A stretch of DNA of 49,930 nucleotides from Candidatus Aminicenantota bacterium (GCA_011049545.1 DRHQ01000137.1:1-49930); one strand, 5' to 3'; counted from the stretch's first letter, positions 20,782 through 28,698 are shown. Numbers and translations are program-made. Notes: a model not told the origin generated them from the letters alone.

Positions 20782-21454
20782 AAATATGCCCAAAATGAGA
20801 CGACTGAATATTTTTTCCCGGATTTTTTTCTTTCAATTAATTAAAATCATTTTTTTTCTTTTTATTGTTTACTGCTTTTCAGAAACAGTAGACCGGATAG
20901 TGGCTGTAGTCAACGAACAGGTCATAACATTAACTGATCTGAGGATTGCAGAGGCATTCGGCCTCCATGATGAAGAGCTCAAGGAAAGGTCTGGAAACCT
21001 TCGTCCGTTGATACTGGAGCGGCTGATTGATCAAAAAAATGTTATTGCTTTAGCAGGTGAAGAAGCCTTGGTAGAAAAGGAGGAGTTGGATTCTTTCCAG
21101 GCAAGAATAATTGAGAAATTGGGTAATGAGCAAGTCCGTAGAAAGCTTGAAGAGTTTGACCTGGATTGGGATGATTTGAGAGGTTATATCCAAGAGAAAA
21201 TCAATTATCAAAAAATCATATCTCGGAAATTTGGCCAACGAATCATTGTGAGTTTAAAGGAAATCGAGGACTATTACAAACAGAGCTATGTCTCTTCTCA
21301 AAGAGAGAAGGGATTGGAGTCTCGACCGATGATGGAGATTCTCGACCTGCTTGAATCCCTTATCATCCAGGAAAAAGTTAAAACTCAGATTAATGATTGG
21401 ATAAAAAACCTGAGGAAAAAGGCGGATATACAGCTATTATTGCAGGAAATATAG
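20771..21454 (+). CDS. SurA N-terminal-domain-like periplasmic chaperone, no visible parvulin domain
   Basis: 227 residues. A hydrophobic signal (IIFFLFIVYCFSETV) is followed by DRIVAVVNEQVITLTDL, the classic start of mature SurA, and then a helical chaperone domain with LRPLILERLIDQKNVI. After that there is room only for a C-terminal helix (LLESLIIQEKVKTQINDWIKNLR); the roughly 90-residue parvulin prolyl-isomerase domains of E. coli SurA are absent. It overlaps the bamA gene by 11 nt. The expected role is escorting unfolded outer-membrane proteins to the adjacent Omp85 protein. Starts five or eight codons downstream are also possible. Confidence 0.85.
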   Translation: MSSKNMPKMRRLNIFSRIFFFQLIKIIFFLFIVYCFSETVDRIVAVVNEQVITLTDLRIAEAFGLHDEELKERSGNLRPLILERLIDQKNVIALAGEEALVEKEELDSFQARIIEKLGNEQVRRKLEEFDLDWDDLRGYIQEKINYQKIISRKFGQRIIVSLKEIEDYYKQSYVSSQREKGLESRPMMEILDLLESLIIQEKVKTQINDWIKNLRKKADIQLLLQEI

Positions 21455-21751
21455 GCGCTTGATTCATCAAGCTGACAAAAAGGGGACAGGCTACTTTTCC
21501 GTTAAAATAAAGTATATAGAGCTGTTTCGGGGCTTGATTCAGCAAACTTACGATTGATTGATTCTTGTGTAGGGGCTTGATTCATCAAGCCCACCTTTTA
21601 AAATATATGCAATGATTTATAGTTGAGGTAGGCGCTTAATTCATCAAGCCTGCGATTGATTGATTCTTGTGTAGGGGCTTGATTCATCAAGCCCACCTTT
21701 TAAAATATATATATTGATGTTATATAATATCGAAAGGCAAATCATTAGCTG
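21455..21751. repeat. Repeat cluster downstream of the surA-like gene
   Basis: A GCTTGATTCATCAAGC palindrome (21457-21472) begins just past the surA-like stop. A solo GGGGACAGGCTACTTTT end starts at 21482. Two nearly identical composite units follow, with perfect cores GGGCTTGATTCATCAAGCCC at 21573-21592 and 21675-21694. Each is preceded by CGATTGATTGATTCTTGTGTAG and followed by CACCTTTTAAAATATAT. A decayed copy (near 21630-21650) lies between them. An AT-rich TATAAT (21723-21728) is present but has no good -35 box. Confidence 0.85.
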
Positions 21752-21898
21752 GCCTGAATTATTCATAAAAAATGCCGATTAATATAGATAGCTTCTTTTC
21801 GAATGAGTGTTTATCAGGATCTACAGCAATATCAGGATATCTTTTTGATATTACTGTAATTGCAGAAAGCATCGGCATTTTTTATGAATAATTCAGGC
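21752..21898. mobile_element. 147-bp MITE-like element with perfect 28-bp terminal inverted repeats
   Basis: The arms 21752-21779 and 21871-21898 are exact inverted copies over 28 nt, beginning GCCTGAATTATTCATAAAAA. The interior contains a second hairpin: AATATCA (near 21829) pairs with TGATATT (near 21848), extended by flanking CAG/CTG. The element is not related to the GGGGWCAG elements or to the palindrome family. It ends 15 nt before the preferred fabD start codon, so it supplies the immediate upstream DNA of fabD. No clear target-site duplication is visible. Confidence 0.85.
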
Positions 21899-21913
21899 TA
21901 GTAAGGAGTTATG

Positions 21914-22846
21914 ATGAGCGGTATGGCTTTTTTGTTTCCTGGACAGGGTTCTCAAAGAGTAGGTATGGGGAAGGATTTTTACGATTTTTCATCCCTTGCC
22001 CGGGAGATTTTTTTGAGGGCAGATGAAACTCTCGGCTTCAAGATATCGAAGCTCTGTTTTGAGGGGCCGGAGGAAGAGCTAAAACTGACTAAGAATACAC
22101 AACCCGCTCTCCTCATCCTAAGCTTCGTTGCTTATGTCCTTTTGGGAAAGGAAGCTTTGATAGCAGCCGGGCATAGTCTGGGAGAATATTCGGCCCTTGT
22201 GGTGACTGGTTCTTTGAAATTTGAGGATGCACTTCTCCTTGTTCAAAAGAGAGGAATGTATATGCAGGAGGCTGTACCAGTGGGAATTGGGGCGATGGCT
22301 GCAGTGCTTGGCTGTAGTTATGAAGATATAGAAAAAGCTTTGACAAAGATAGAAAAAGGAGTTGTAGAGATAGCAAACTGGAACAGCCAGGAGCAGATTG
22401 TAATTTCCGGACATAAAGAAGCTGTGGATAAGGCTTTAGCTGTAATTAATCCACCCCGGTCTATCATTTTACCCGTGAGCGCTCCTTTTCACTGCAGGCT
22501 TATGAAGAGCGCAGAGGAAAAGCTCTCTTACGATTTGGATCAGGTGGAATTTAAAGGTCTGAAGTTTCCGATAATTACCAATGTGGATGCGAAAGTGATC
22601 CATAAAGGAGACGAAGCCAGAGATGCTTTGAAAAGGCAGGTCACGCAGCCCGTACTCTGGTTTAAATCAATGGAAATATTGCTCAAGGAGAAGGTTGACC
22701 TGTTCGTGGAACTGGGTCCAGGAAAAGTCTTATCAGGGCTGGCAAAGAGAATCAGCAGGAAATGGGCATCTCCTCCTACACTTTTAAATGTGGAAGATTC
22801 ATTAACTCTGGAAAAAGTAAGAGAGACTATTTCAGGAATGCTTTGA
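21914..22846 (+). CDS. fabD: Malonyl-CoA:ACP transacylase
   Basis: About 310 residues. It loads malonyl groups onto acyl carrier protein for fatty acid synthesis. FLFPGQGSQRVGMG opens the protein, the nucleophile is S88 in AAGHSLGEYSAL, and the catalytic histidine is H193 in VSAPFHCRLM. The C-terminal FVELGPGKVLSGL is also typical. The second of two adjacent ATGs (21914) is preferred because AAGGAG (21903-21908) ends 5 nt before it; 21911 would leave only 2 nt. The gene is not clustered with other fatty acid synthesis genes here. Its 3' end overlaps the 3' end of pgsA, on the other strand, by 15 nt. Confidence 0.96.
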   Translation: MSGMAFLFPGQGSQRVGMGKDFYDFSSLAREIFLRADETLGFKISKLCFEGPEEELKLTKNTQPALLILSFVAYVLLGKEALIAAGHSLGEYSALVVTGSLKFEDALLLVQKRGMYMQEAVPVGIGAMAAVLGCSYEDIEKALTKIEKGVVEIANWNSQEQIVISGHKEAVDKALAVINPPRSIILPVSAPFHCRLMKSAEEKLSYDLDQVEFKGLKFPIITNVDAKVIHKGDEARDALKRQVTQPVLWFKSMEILLKEKVDLFVELGPGKVLSGLAKRISRKWASPPTLLNVEDSLTLEKVRETISGML

Positions 22847-23380
22847 AATTACACGGGGACCAAATCTTATATAATATTCTGCGGCAGAAATAGTCGCTAT
22901 GGCTATAACCACCCAGAGGCCGATTTGAGAAATAAAGTTGAAGCGCCCTAGATATTCCTCTCCCAATATCAATAAGCATATAGTAGCTGCTTCTGAAATC
23001 ATTTTGAATTTGCCAAGTCTTGAGGAAGCGATGTGGATTCCTTTGGAGGAGGCAATTGCCCTGAATCCTGTGACAGCTAATTCCCTTCCTAATATTATGA
23101 CAACCATCCAGGCCGGGGCAGCGCCCAGTTCTACAAGGCAGATGAAGGCTGAGGCGATCAGCAGTTTATCTGCTATTGGATCTAAAATTTGCCCCAAAAT
23201 CGTTACTTGCCCTCTCTTTCTTGCCAGTAGCCCATCAAGAGTGTCAGTCAGGGCGGCCAGAAGGAAGATGATGACAGCCGCGAGCTCTTTCCCTTCAAAT
23301 TGACCAAGGAGCACGACAACCAAAACTGGGATAGAGAATATTCTCAGCATAGTGAGAAGATTAGGCAAATTCATTTTCAA
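22832..23380 (-). CDS. pgsA: CDP-diacylglycerol-glycerol-3-phosphate 3-phosphatidyltransferase
   Basis: 182 residues, typical length, with several membrane helices. It makes phosphatidylglycerol-phosphate from CDP-diacylglycerol. The CDP-alcohol phosphotransferase motif DG-x2-AR-x8-G-x3-D-x3-D is complete (DGLLARKRG, then GQILDPIADK). MNLPNLLTMLRIFSIP is a usual N-terminus for PgsA. The gene converges on fabD, and the two coding regions overlap by 15 nt. The symbol is assigned by similarity to PgsA rather than to other CDP-alcohol transferases such as PssA. Confidence 0.9.
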   Translation of the reverse strand: MKMNLPNLLTMLRIFSIPVLVVVLLGQFEGKELAAVIIFLLAALTDTLDGLLARKRGQVTILGQILDPIADKLLIASAFICLVELGAAPAWMVVIILGRELAVTGFRAIASSKGIHIASSRLGKFKMISEAATICLLILGEEYLGRFNFISQIGLWVVIAIATISAAEYYIRFGPRVISKHS

Positions 23381-23612
23381 GGAGATATACTATAGCCTGT
23401 CCGCATTGTCAAATGTGTTGCAGGGGCTTGATTTATCAAATCTGTGCTTTTAATTTTAGGAAAAAGGGGACAGGCCCCGTTTTTGTAAGAAAGAGGACAT
23501 TCTCAACTTATGGACAGAACATCAGAAAATGGAGCCTGGCCCCTTTTTTCTTTAACCTGTCCTTTTTTTTCTTGAAAAATGGGATATGTCTGAGTATATT
23601 TGTCTAAGAGAT
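23381..23612. repeat. Short region with a decayed palindrome and a degenerate inverted-end element
   Basis: 23424-23443 is a palindrome-family copy with a damaged right arm (ATCAAATCT). GGGGACAGGCCCCGTTTTTG from 23466 and the inverted counterpart around 23528-23549 (TGGAGCCTGGCCCCTTTTTT) form imperfect ends of an element of about 85 bp with roughly three mismatches. This is the same type as the element at 33687-33792. No promoter was identified for mutS. Confidence 0.65.
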
Positions 23613-26252
23613 ATGGCTAAGAAAAATTCCTCCACACCGATGATGGAGCAGTATTTGCGGATCAAGAAGGATCATCAGGATGCTATTTTATTTTTTCGTC
23701 TGGGTGATTTCTACGAGATGTTTTATGAAGATGCAAAAATTGCATCTCCCGTAATGGAGATTGCGTTAACTTCGCGCCAGAAAATACCGATGTGCGGAAT
23801 CCCTTATCATGCGGCTGATTTATATTTAGGCAAGCTTCTCAGGCGTGGTTTTAAAGTAGCTATCTGCGAACAAGTTGAGGATGCAAAGCTGGCAAAGGGA
23901 GTGGTGAAGAGAGATGTGATAAAAGTTTTAACTCCGGGAACCGCTGTTGAGTTGGAACTTGAAGGCGCTAATGAAAGCAATTATATTGCCAGTTTGTTTC
24001 TAAAAGATAAGGGTTGGGGATTGGCTCTTATTGATTTAGCCTCTGGTCAGATGAGAGCTGCTCAAAGCGATTCTCAGGATAAGAGGATGCTGCCTGACGA
24101 GCTCTTCAAGGTTTCGCCAAGAGAGATTGTCTTCCCAGAGGGAGAGGAAAAACATGTCATCGAGATTCTCTCCAGCCACAACATGATTTCTACCCTGAAA
24201 AGCCCTCTGGAGGATTGGGCTTTTGATTTTTCTCAAGCGAAAAATATTTTGGAGGGTCATTTCAAGGTCAAATCTTTGGCAGGTTTTGATCTTGCCGACA
24301 AAGACATGGCAGTTTCAGCGGCCGGCGCTCTTCTTTATTATCTTAAGAAAGTAAGAAAGGATTCCCTTTCCTTGATCGATAAAGTCTCTTGCGCGCAATC
24401 AGGCACAGAGATGATCCTTGATGCTGCGACCATAAAAAACTTAGAACTCATGAAAAACTTGAGGGATGGAGGAAGGAAAGATTCTCTGCTTGATATTATC
24501 GACTTCACGGTGACTTCCATGGGTTGCAGACTTATCCGCAACTGGCTTCTTCAGCCTCTCCTCAGCTGTGTGGATATAGAAAAAAGGCTGGATGCCGTTT
24601 CAGAGTTTCTCAGCTGTACGATAGAGCGCAAAGAATTAAGAGAGGGAATGAAAGAAATATTCGATTTAGAGCGGCTCAAAGGAAAAATTTCCCTGGCTGT
24701 GGCTCACGCTAGAGATTTGGTTTCATTGAAAAAATCACTTTTGCCTCTTCCCCAAATTAAAAACATGATTAAGCCTTTTTCATCAAAGGCGATAAAAAAG
24801 ATTTACAAGTTCTGGGATAACGCTCAGGATCTCGTAGAGTTGATTGACAGGGCCATACTGGAAGAGCCTGCTTTTTTGCTGACTGAAGGAAGAATAATAA
24901 AGGATGGGTACAATTCAGAACTTGATGAGTTCAGAAAATTGAGCCGTTCCGGAAAAAGCTTTATCACTTCCCTTGAGAAGAAAGAAAGAGAAAAAACAGG
25001 AATTTCATCCCTTAAGATCCGTTTCAACAAGGTCTTTGGTTACTATATTGAAGTCACCAAGACCAACTTATCCCTGGTTCCTGCTGATTATATTCGGAAA
25101 CAGACCCTTGCTAATTCTGAAAGGTACAGCACTCCTGAACTTAAAAAATACGAAGAGGAAGTCCTGAGTGCTGAGGAGCGGATAGTGGATTTGGAGTACA
25201 ATCTTTTCCTCGAGATAAGAGAAAAGATTTCCAAGGAAACCACCCGCCTCCAGAAAATTGCCTCTGATGTGGCTCGGCTGGATGTTCTTTCTTCACTGGC
25301 TGAGTTAGCGTCCATACGCAACTATCGTCGTCCCAAGATGAACAAAGGAGAGAAGATAAGCATTGTGGAAGGGCGGCATCCTGTTATCGAAGTCACCAAT
25401 GAAGATCCGTTTATACCCAATGATACATATCTGGATAGAGCGGATGATCAAATTCTGATCATCACTGGTCCCAACATGGGAGGGAAATCCACTTACTTGA
25501 GACAGGTCGCCTTGATCTGTATTCTGGCTCAGATGGGCTCCTATGTGCCTGTCAAGGAAGCTGAGATGGGTACGGTGGACCGCATTTTTACACGTATAGG
25601 AGCTATGGATTTTTTAAGCGTGGGTCAGTCCACTTTCATGGTGGAGATGCTCGAGACAGCGAAGATATTAAACAACGCTACAGAGAAAAGCTTGATCCTG
25701 CTTGACGAGGTTGGGAGGGGTACGAGCACTTTCGACGGCCTCAGCATTGCTTGGGCGGTGGCTGAATACCTCCATGAAAAGGAAGAAATAAAGGCCAAAA
25801 CCTTGTTTGCTACCCACTATCATGAATTGACTGAGCTGGCCTTAACTTTAAATAGAATCAAAAATTATCATGTTTCGGTTAAAGAGTGGAAAGATGATAT
25901 TATTTTCCTGAGGAAGATAGTTTCCGGTCCTTCGAACCAGAGTTATGGCATTCATGTGGCCAAGCTTGCCGGAATTCCCCGGTCTGTTGTGGATAGAGCC
26001 AAGGAGATCCTTTTTAATTTGGAGAAACAGGAGCTCGATGATTCGGGACTCCCGAGGCTTGCCTACCGGTCTTCGAAGGAACGGGATAAAGCCCAGTTTC
26101 TTTTATTCAAAGATGATAGAAAACAGGAGCTGTTAAAAGATATTGAAGATGAAATAGAAAAGTGCGATATTTCTGAGCTTAAGCCTCTGGATGCCCTGAA
26201 TTTTCTCAGCCAGCTAAAGGAAAAGATTAAAAAAATAAACGATAAAACGTAG
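23613..26252 (+). CDS. mutS: DNA mismatch repair protein MutS
   Basis: About 879 residues from MAKKNSSTPMMEQYL; a start nine codons upstream (23586) is possible but adds no conserved sequence. MutS recognises mispaired bases and small loops. The mismatch-wedging Phe-x-Glu is F33-Y34-E35 in LGDFYEMFYED. The ATPase domain has Walker A GPNMGGKST and Walker B LILLDEVGRGTSTFDG, followed by FATHYHELTEL. The C-terminal tail is of normal length. The gene stands alone, with no mutL beside it in this window. Confidence 0.97.
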   Translation: MAKKNSSTPMMEQYLRIKKDHQDAILFFRLGDFYEMFYEDAKIASPVMEIALTSRQKIPMCGIPYHAADLYLGKLLRRGFKVAICEQVEDAKLAKGVVKRDVIKVLTPGTAVELELEGANESNYIASLFLKDKGWGLALIDLASGQMRAAQSDSQDKRMLPDELFKVSPREIVFPEGEEKHVIEILSSHNMISTLKSPLEDWAFDFSQAKNILEGHFKVKSLAGFDLADKDMAVSAAGALLYYLKKVRKDSLSLIDKVSCAQSGTEMILDAATIKNLELMKNLRDGGRKDSLLDIIDFTVTSMGCRLIRNWLLQPLLSCVDIEKRLDAVSEFLSCTIERKELREGMKEIFDLERLKGKISLAVAHARDLVSLKKSLLPLPQIKNMIKPFSSKAIKKIYKFWDNAQDLVELIDRAILEEPAFLLTEGRIIKDGYNSELDEFRKLSRSGKSFITSLEKKEREKTGISSLKIRFNKVFGYYIEVTKTNLSLVPADYIRKQTLANSERYSTPELKKYEEEVLSAEERIVDLEYNLFLEIREKISKETTRLQKIASDVARLDVLSSLAELASIRNYRRPKMNKGEKISIVEGRHPVIEVTNEDPFIPNDTYLDRADDQILIITGPNMGGKSTYLRQVALICILAQMGSYVPVKEAEMGTVDRIFTRIGAMDFLSVGQSTFMVEMLETAKILNNATEKSLILLDEVGRGTSTFDGLSIAWAVAEYLHEKEEIKAKTLFATHYHELTELALTLNRIKNYHVSVKEWKDDIIFLRKIVSGPSNQSYGIHVAKLAGIPRSVVDRAKEILFNLEKQELDDSGLPRLAYRSSKERDKAQFLLFKDDRKQELLKDIEDEIEKCDISELKPLDALNFLSQLKEKIKKINDKT

Positions 26253-26298
26253 AAAATTTTATTTATCAGATTGAATCGTAAGGAATTAAGGGGGGGGC

Positions 26299-26631
26299 TT
26301 AATGCTTTTCTGAATCGTCTTCACGTTCGCGGATTTCTTCCTTCACTTCATCTTCGAAAGCATCTTCATATCCCTGGTCTTCTTCAAAAGGGGCTTCTCC
26401 TTCTTCCTTTTTTCGCTTCTCCAGAGCATCGTCATATTCATCTTTGTTTTCGTAGCGTCTTAAAAAATTAGAACCTGTATCGCTGTAGAATAGCTCTAGA
26501 TAATCATCCTCGATCATGCAAAAGATAGACTTACTGTGACCTGTTTGGAGGTTGCCCACTGTTTCCGCAACCTTTGCTGCATTTTTTAGGGCATCTAAAG
26601 TCAGCCAGCTCAAAATTTCAATTTCTTCCAT
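26299..26631 (-). CDS. Small acidic protein of unknown function
   Basis: 110 residues, not recognised. The first 60 residues look globular (EEIEILSWLTLDALKNAAK, HSKSIFCMIEDDYLELFYSD). The last 45 are extremely acidic and probably disordered, dominated by Glu/Asp with a few Lys/Arg. No signal peptide, membrane segment or cysteine pair is present. It is transcribed toward mutS and away from the Nfu gene. The ribosome site is weak (AGG about 6 nt upstream). A real gene is likely because the protein begins cleanly and has a sensible hydrophobic pattern, but no function can be assigned. Confidence 0.6.
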   Translation of the reverse strand: MEEIEILSWLTLDALKNAAKVAETVGNLQTGHSKSIFCMIEDDYLELFYSDTGSNFLRRYENKDEYDDALEKRKKEEGEAPFEEDQGYEDAFEDEVKEEIREREDDSEKH

Positions 26632-26783
26632 TGGTACCTATAAGAAAAAATATCAACTTTTAATAAATTGTCAAGAGAAAAAAAATAGAAAAAATTAAAA
26701 AAAGTTTCGCGGTCAGACAGGAAGAGTCATCCCCACCCTGTGAAAATAGCTATATATTCAAAGATAAAGTAATGCTGTAGAAT

Positions 26784-26812
26784 TTGAGAAATTATTCGAT
26801 TTCGAATATATT
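26784..26812 (+). promoter_or_regulatory. Promoter with overlapping palindromic operator upstream of the Nfu gene
   Basis: TTGAGA (26784-26789) and TATATT (26807-26812) are spaced by exactly 17 bp, a good sigma-70-type match, about 40 nt before the start codon. The spacer contains ATTCGA-TT-TCGAAT (26794-26807), a perfect inverted repeat touching the first base of the -10 box. This is where a dimeric repressor would bind. The regulator is unknown. Confidence 0.5.
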
Positions 26813-26851
26813 AATCTCTTATCACGATTGAAAAAATAAGGAAATAAACCT

Positions 26852-27073
26852 ATGAAAGAAGACGTTCAGAAAGCATTAGAAGAAATCAGGCCCCATCTCA
26901 AGGCAGACGGAGGAGATGTGGAGCTTGTGGATGTTACAGAGGATGGAGTGGCCAAGGTCAAGCTCTTGGGAGCCTGCGAGGGATGCCCGATGAGGGAGAT
27001 GACTCTAACCCAGGGCATTACACGCTTCATAAAAAAGAAGGTCCCTCAGATAAAAGAAGTCCAGACTGTTTAG
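26852..27073 (+). CDS. NifU-like (Nfu) iron-sulfur cluster scaffold protein
   Basis: 73 residues, a stand-alone NifU C-terminal domain. It holds a [4Fe-4S] cluster between two subunits through the CxxC motif (C42-EG-C45-PM) and passes it to apoproteins. IRPHLKADGGDVELVDV and KLLGACEGCPMREMTLTQGI are family signatures. It is preceded by a good promoter with a palindromic operator. In the same frame after the stop codon, 25 more codons remain open. Confidence 0.95.
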   Translation: MKEDVQKALEEIRPHLKADGGDVELVDVTEDGVAKVKLLGACEGCPMREMTLTQGITRFIKKKVPQIKEVQTV

Positions 27074-27263
27074 GCTGTAGTTTATAAAAAAGGCAAATTG
27101 ATTGACCAGGCTGCAGCAGAATCAATGAATATTCCATTTGACAAAGAATTTTAAAACTAGTAAACAGAGGAGAAATAGGGAAGAGAAACATATGAAAAAA
27201 GGAAGAATGCTGATTTCAACGGTTGCCTTCTTCTACTTTAAGCTATAGATTCTGAAAAAAGCA
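27074..27263 (+). other. Gap between the Nfu gene and galU with short open stretches
   Basis: The Nfu frame continues after its TAG for 25 sense codons (including YKKGKLIDQAAAESMNIPF) to TAA at 27152. That looks protein-like and may be a cut-off tail. At 27192-27248 an ATG with GGGAAGAG upstream opens an 18-codon frame resembling the start of a signal peptide (MKKGRMLISTVAFFYFKL). Neither can be called a gene with confidence. Confidence 0.25.
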
Positions 27264-28124
27264 ATGAAGATAAGGAAAGCTCTCATTCCCGCGGCAGGTT
27301 TCGGTACTCGTTTTCTACCTGCTACCAAATCTCAACCAAAGGAGATGCTATCGGTTGTGGATAAGCCCCTTATCCAGTACGGCGTGGAGGAAGCTGTTCA
27401 GTCAGGAATCGAAAATATTGGCATTGTAATTAGCCGGGGGAAATCGTCCATCGAGGATTATTTTGACAGAAGCCCGGAGTTAGAACAGTTTCTGGAAGAG
27501 AAAGGGAAGACTGATCTTTTAGAACAGGTTAGAGGAATTGCAGGTCTTGCAGAATTCTGCTATATCCGCCAGAAAAAAGCCCTTGGTTTGGGGCATGCCA
27601 TCCTCATGGGTGAAAGTTATATTGGCCAAGAACCCTTTGCGGTGCTCCTTCCTGATGATATATTCGACTGTCCTACGCCCTGCACAAAGCAGCTGATTGA
27701 TGCTTATTCTGAGCTTGGAGCTTCGATTATTGTCCTCGGGCGCGTGGATGAGGAAGGGACAAAAAAATACGGTATCGTCAAGCCTAAACAGATTTCAGAA
27801 AGGGTGTTTCAAATTGAAGATATGATTGAAAAGCCCGGTCCGGAGAGAGCCTTTTCTGACCTTGGTATTCTTGGAAGGTATGTTTTTCACCCTGATATTT
27901 TCGAGGCAATCAAAAAGACCGGTCCTGATAAAGGAGGCGAAATCCAGATAACGGATGCCATAAAGATCCTTCTTGAGACGAAGCCTGTCTATGGGTATCT
28001 ATTTGAGGGAAAGCGCTATGATGCCGGGGATAAACTGGGCTTTTTAGAAGCCAGCATCGATCTTGCCTTGAAGAGGCCAGAGTTTGGCCAGAAGCTGCGG
28101 GAATATCTTAAATCACATTCGTAG
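27264..28124 (+). CDS. galU: UTP-glucose-1-phosphate uridylyltransferase
   Basis: 286 residues, the usual length. It makes UDP-glucose for envelope polysaccharides and galactose metabolism. The nucleotide-binding start is ALIPAAGFGTRFLPATKSQPKEML. Other landmarks are DKPLIQYGVEEAV, KKALGLGHAILMG, FAVLLPDD, IVKPK, LGRYVFHPDIFEAI and YDAGDKLGFLEASIDLAL. Ribosome-site sequence before the ATG is weak (GAAAAAAG). A glycosyltransferase gene lies 570 nt downstream beyond the tRNA, so both may serve surface glycan synthesis. Confidence 0.96.
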   Translation: MKIRKALIPAAGFGTRFLPATKSQPKEMLSVVDKPLIQYGVEEAVQSGIENIGIVISRGKSSIEDYFDRSPELEQFLEEKGKTDLLEQVRGIAGLAEFCYIRQKKALGLGHAILMGESYIGQEPFAVLLPDDIFDCPTPCTKQLIDAYSELGASIIVLGRVDEEGTKKYGIVKPKQISERVFQIEDMIEKPGPERAFSDLGILGRYVFHPDIFEAIKKTGPDKGGEIQITDAIKILLETKPVYGYLFEGKRYDAGDKLGFLEASIDLALKRPEFGQKLREYLKSHS

Positions 28125-28260
28125 GTCTTGATTCATCTCTTGCAGGGGCTTGATTCATCAAACCCACATTTTTGTCATGTAGTTTTTTGTAGGGGCTTGA
28201 TTTATCAAGCCCACCGTTTGTCATGTATATAATTATTTTGCAGGTGCGATTTATCAATCC
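28125..28260. repeat. Palindromic repeats downstream of galU
   Basis: Cores lie at 28146-28165 (right arm ATCAAACCC, one change) and 28193-28212 (perfect GGGCTTGATTTATCAAGCCC). Both are followed by CAC and a TTTGTCATGTA tail that differs from the AAAATATAT tail of other copies. This region precedes the tRNA-Phe gene, which is on the other strand. Confidence 0.8.
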
Positions 28261-28292
28261 TTGGCTGGTTCCGGCAGTTGAAGAGAAAGGTG

Positions 28293-28365
28293 TGGCGAGG
28301 GACGGAATTGAACCGCCGACGCAGAGATTTTCAGTCTCTCGCTCTACCGACTGAGCTACCTCGCC
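28293..28365 (-). tRNA. tRNA-Phe (anticodon GAA)
   Basis: Reading the minus strand, a complete cloverleaf of 73 nt can be drawn. The acceptor stem is GGCGAGG/CCTCGCC with discriminator A, the D arm contains AGCTCAGTCGGTAGAGC, and the anticodon loop CTGAAAA gives GAA. The T arm contains GGTTCAATTCC. The 3' CCA is not encoded (the following bases are CAC). Palindromic repeats flank it on both sides. Confidence 0.96.
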
Positions 28366-28698
28366 ATTTATTTGGAGACAATTATTTTGATCGCTTTTAA
28401 GTATAATTTTGCTCTAGTGTAAAGTCAATTATTAAGTTATTTCCTCCTGTTTTGTTTCTGATGCTTGATGAATCAAGTTCCTGCATTGATTATAAATCAT
28501 TGAATATATTTTAAAAGGTGGGCTTGATGAATCAAGCCCCTACGAAAGATAGATCAAATCCCTGAAGATCTTATGGTCAAGAAGGATTTTGCTTCCTTTC
28601 AGTTCCATATTTTGTTAGAATAATTTCCAAATTTCAGGCGGTGAGGGGATTTAGAGGAAAGAGCTCTTCAAAATAAAGAGCGAAGCATGGAAACTTAA
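28366..28698. repeat. Non-coding region with inverted-orientation palindromic repeats
   Basis: 28487-28543 is a full repeat unit in reverse orientation, with core 28520-28539 (GGGCTTGATGAATCAAGCCC) preceded by ATTTTAAAAGGT. A half-decayed copy lies near 28463-28478. The remaining 150 nt before the glycosyltransferase gene hold a GCTCTT/AAGAGC stem near 28660-28682 and no clear promoter. Confidence 0.75.

Noticed and set aside
27192-27248. 18-codon leader peptide before galU
   Set aside because: It has a possible ribosome site, but there are no attenuator-like stems or codon runs to support a regulatory leader, so it is mentioned only in the gap description.
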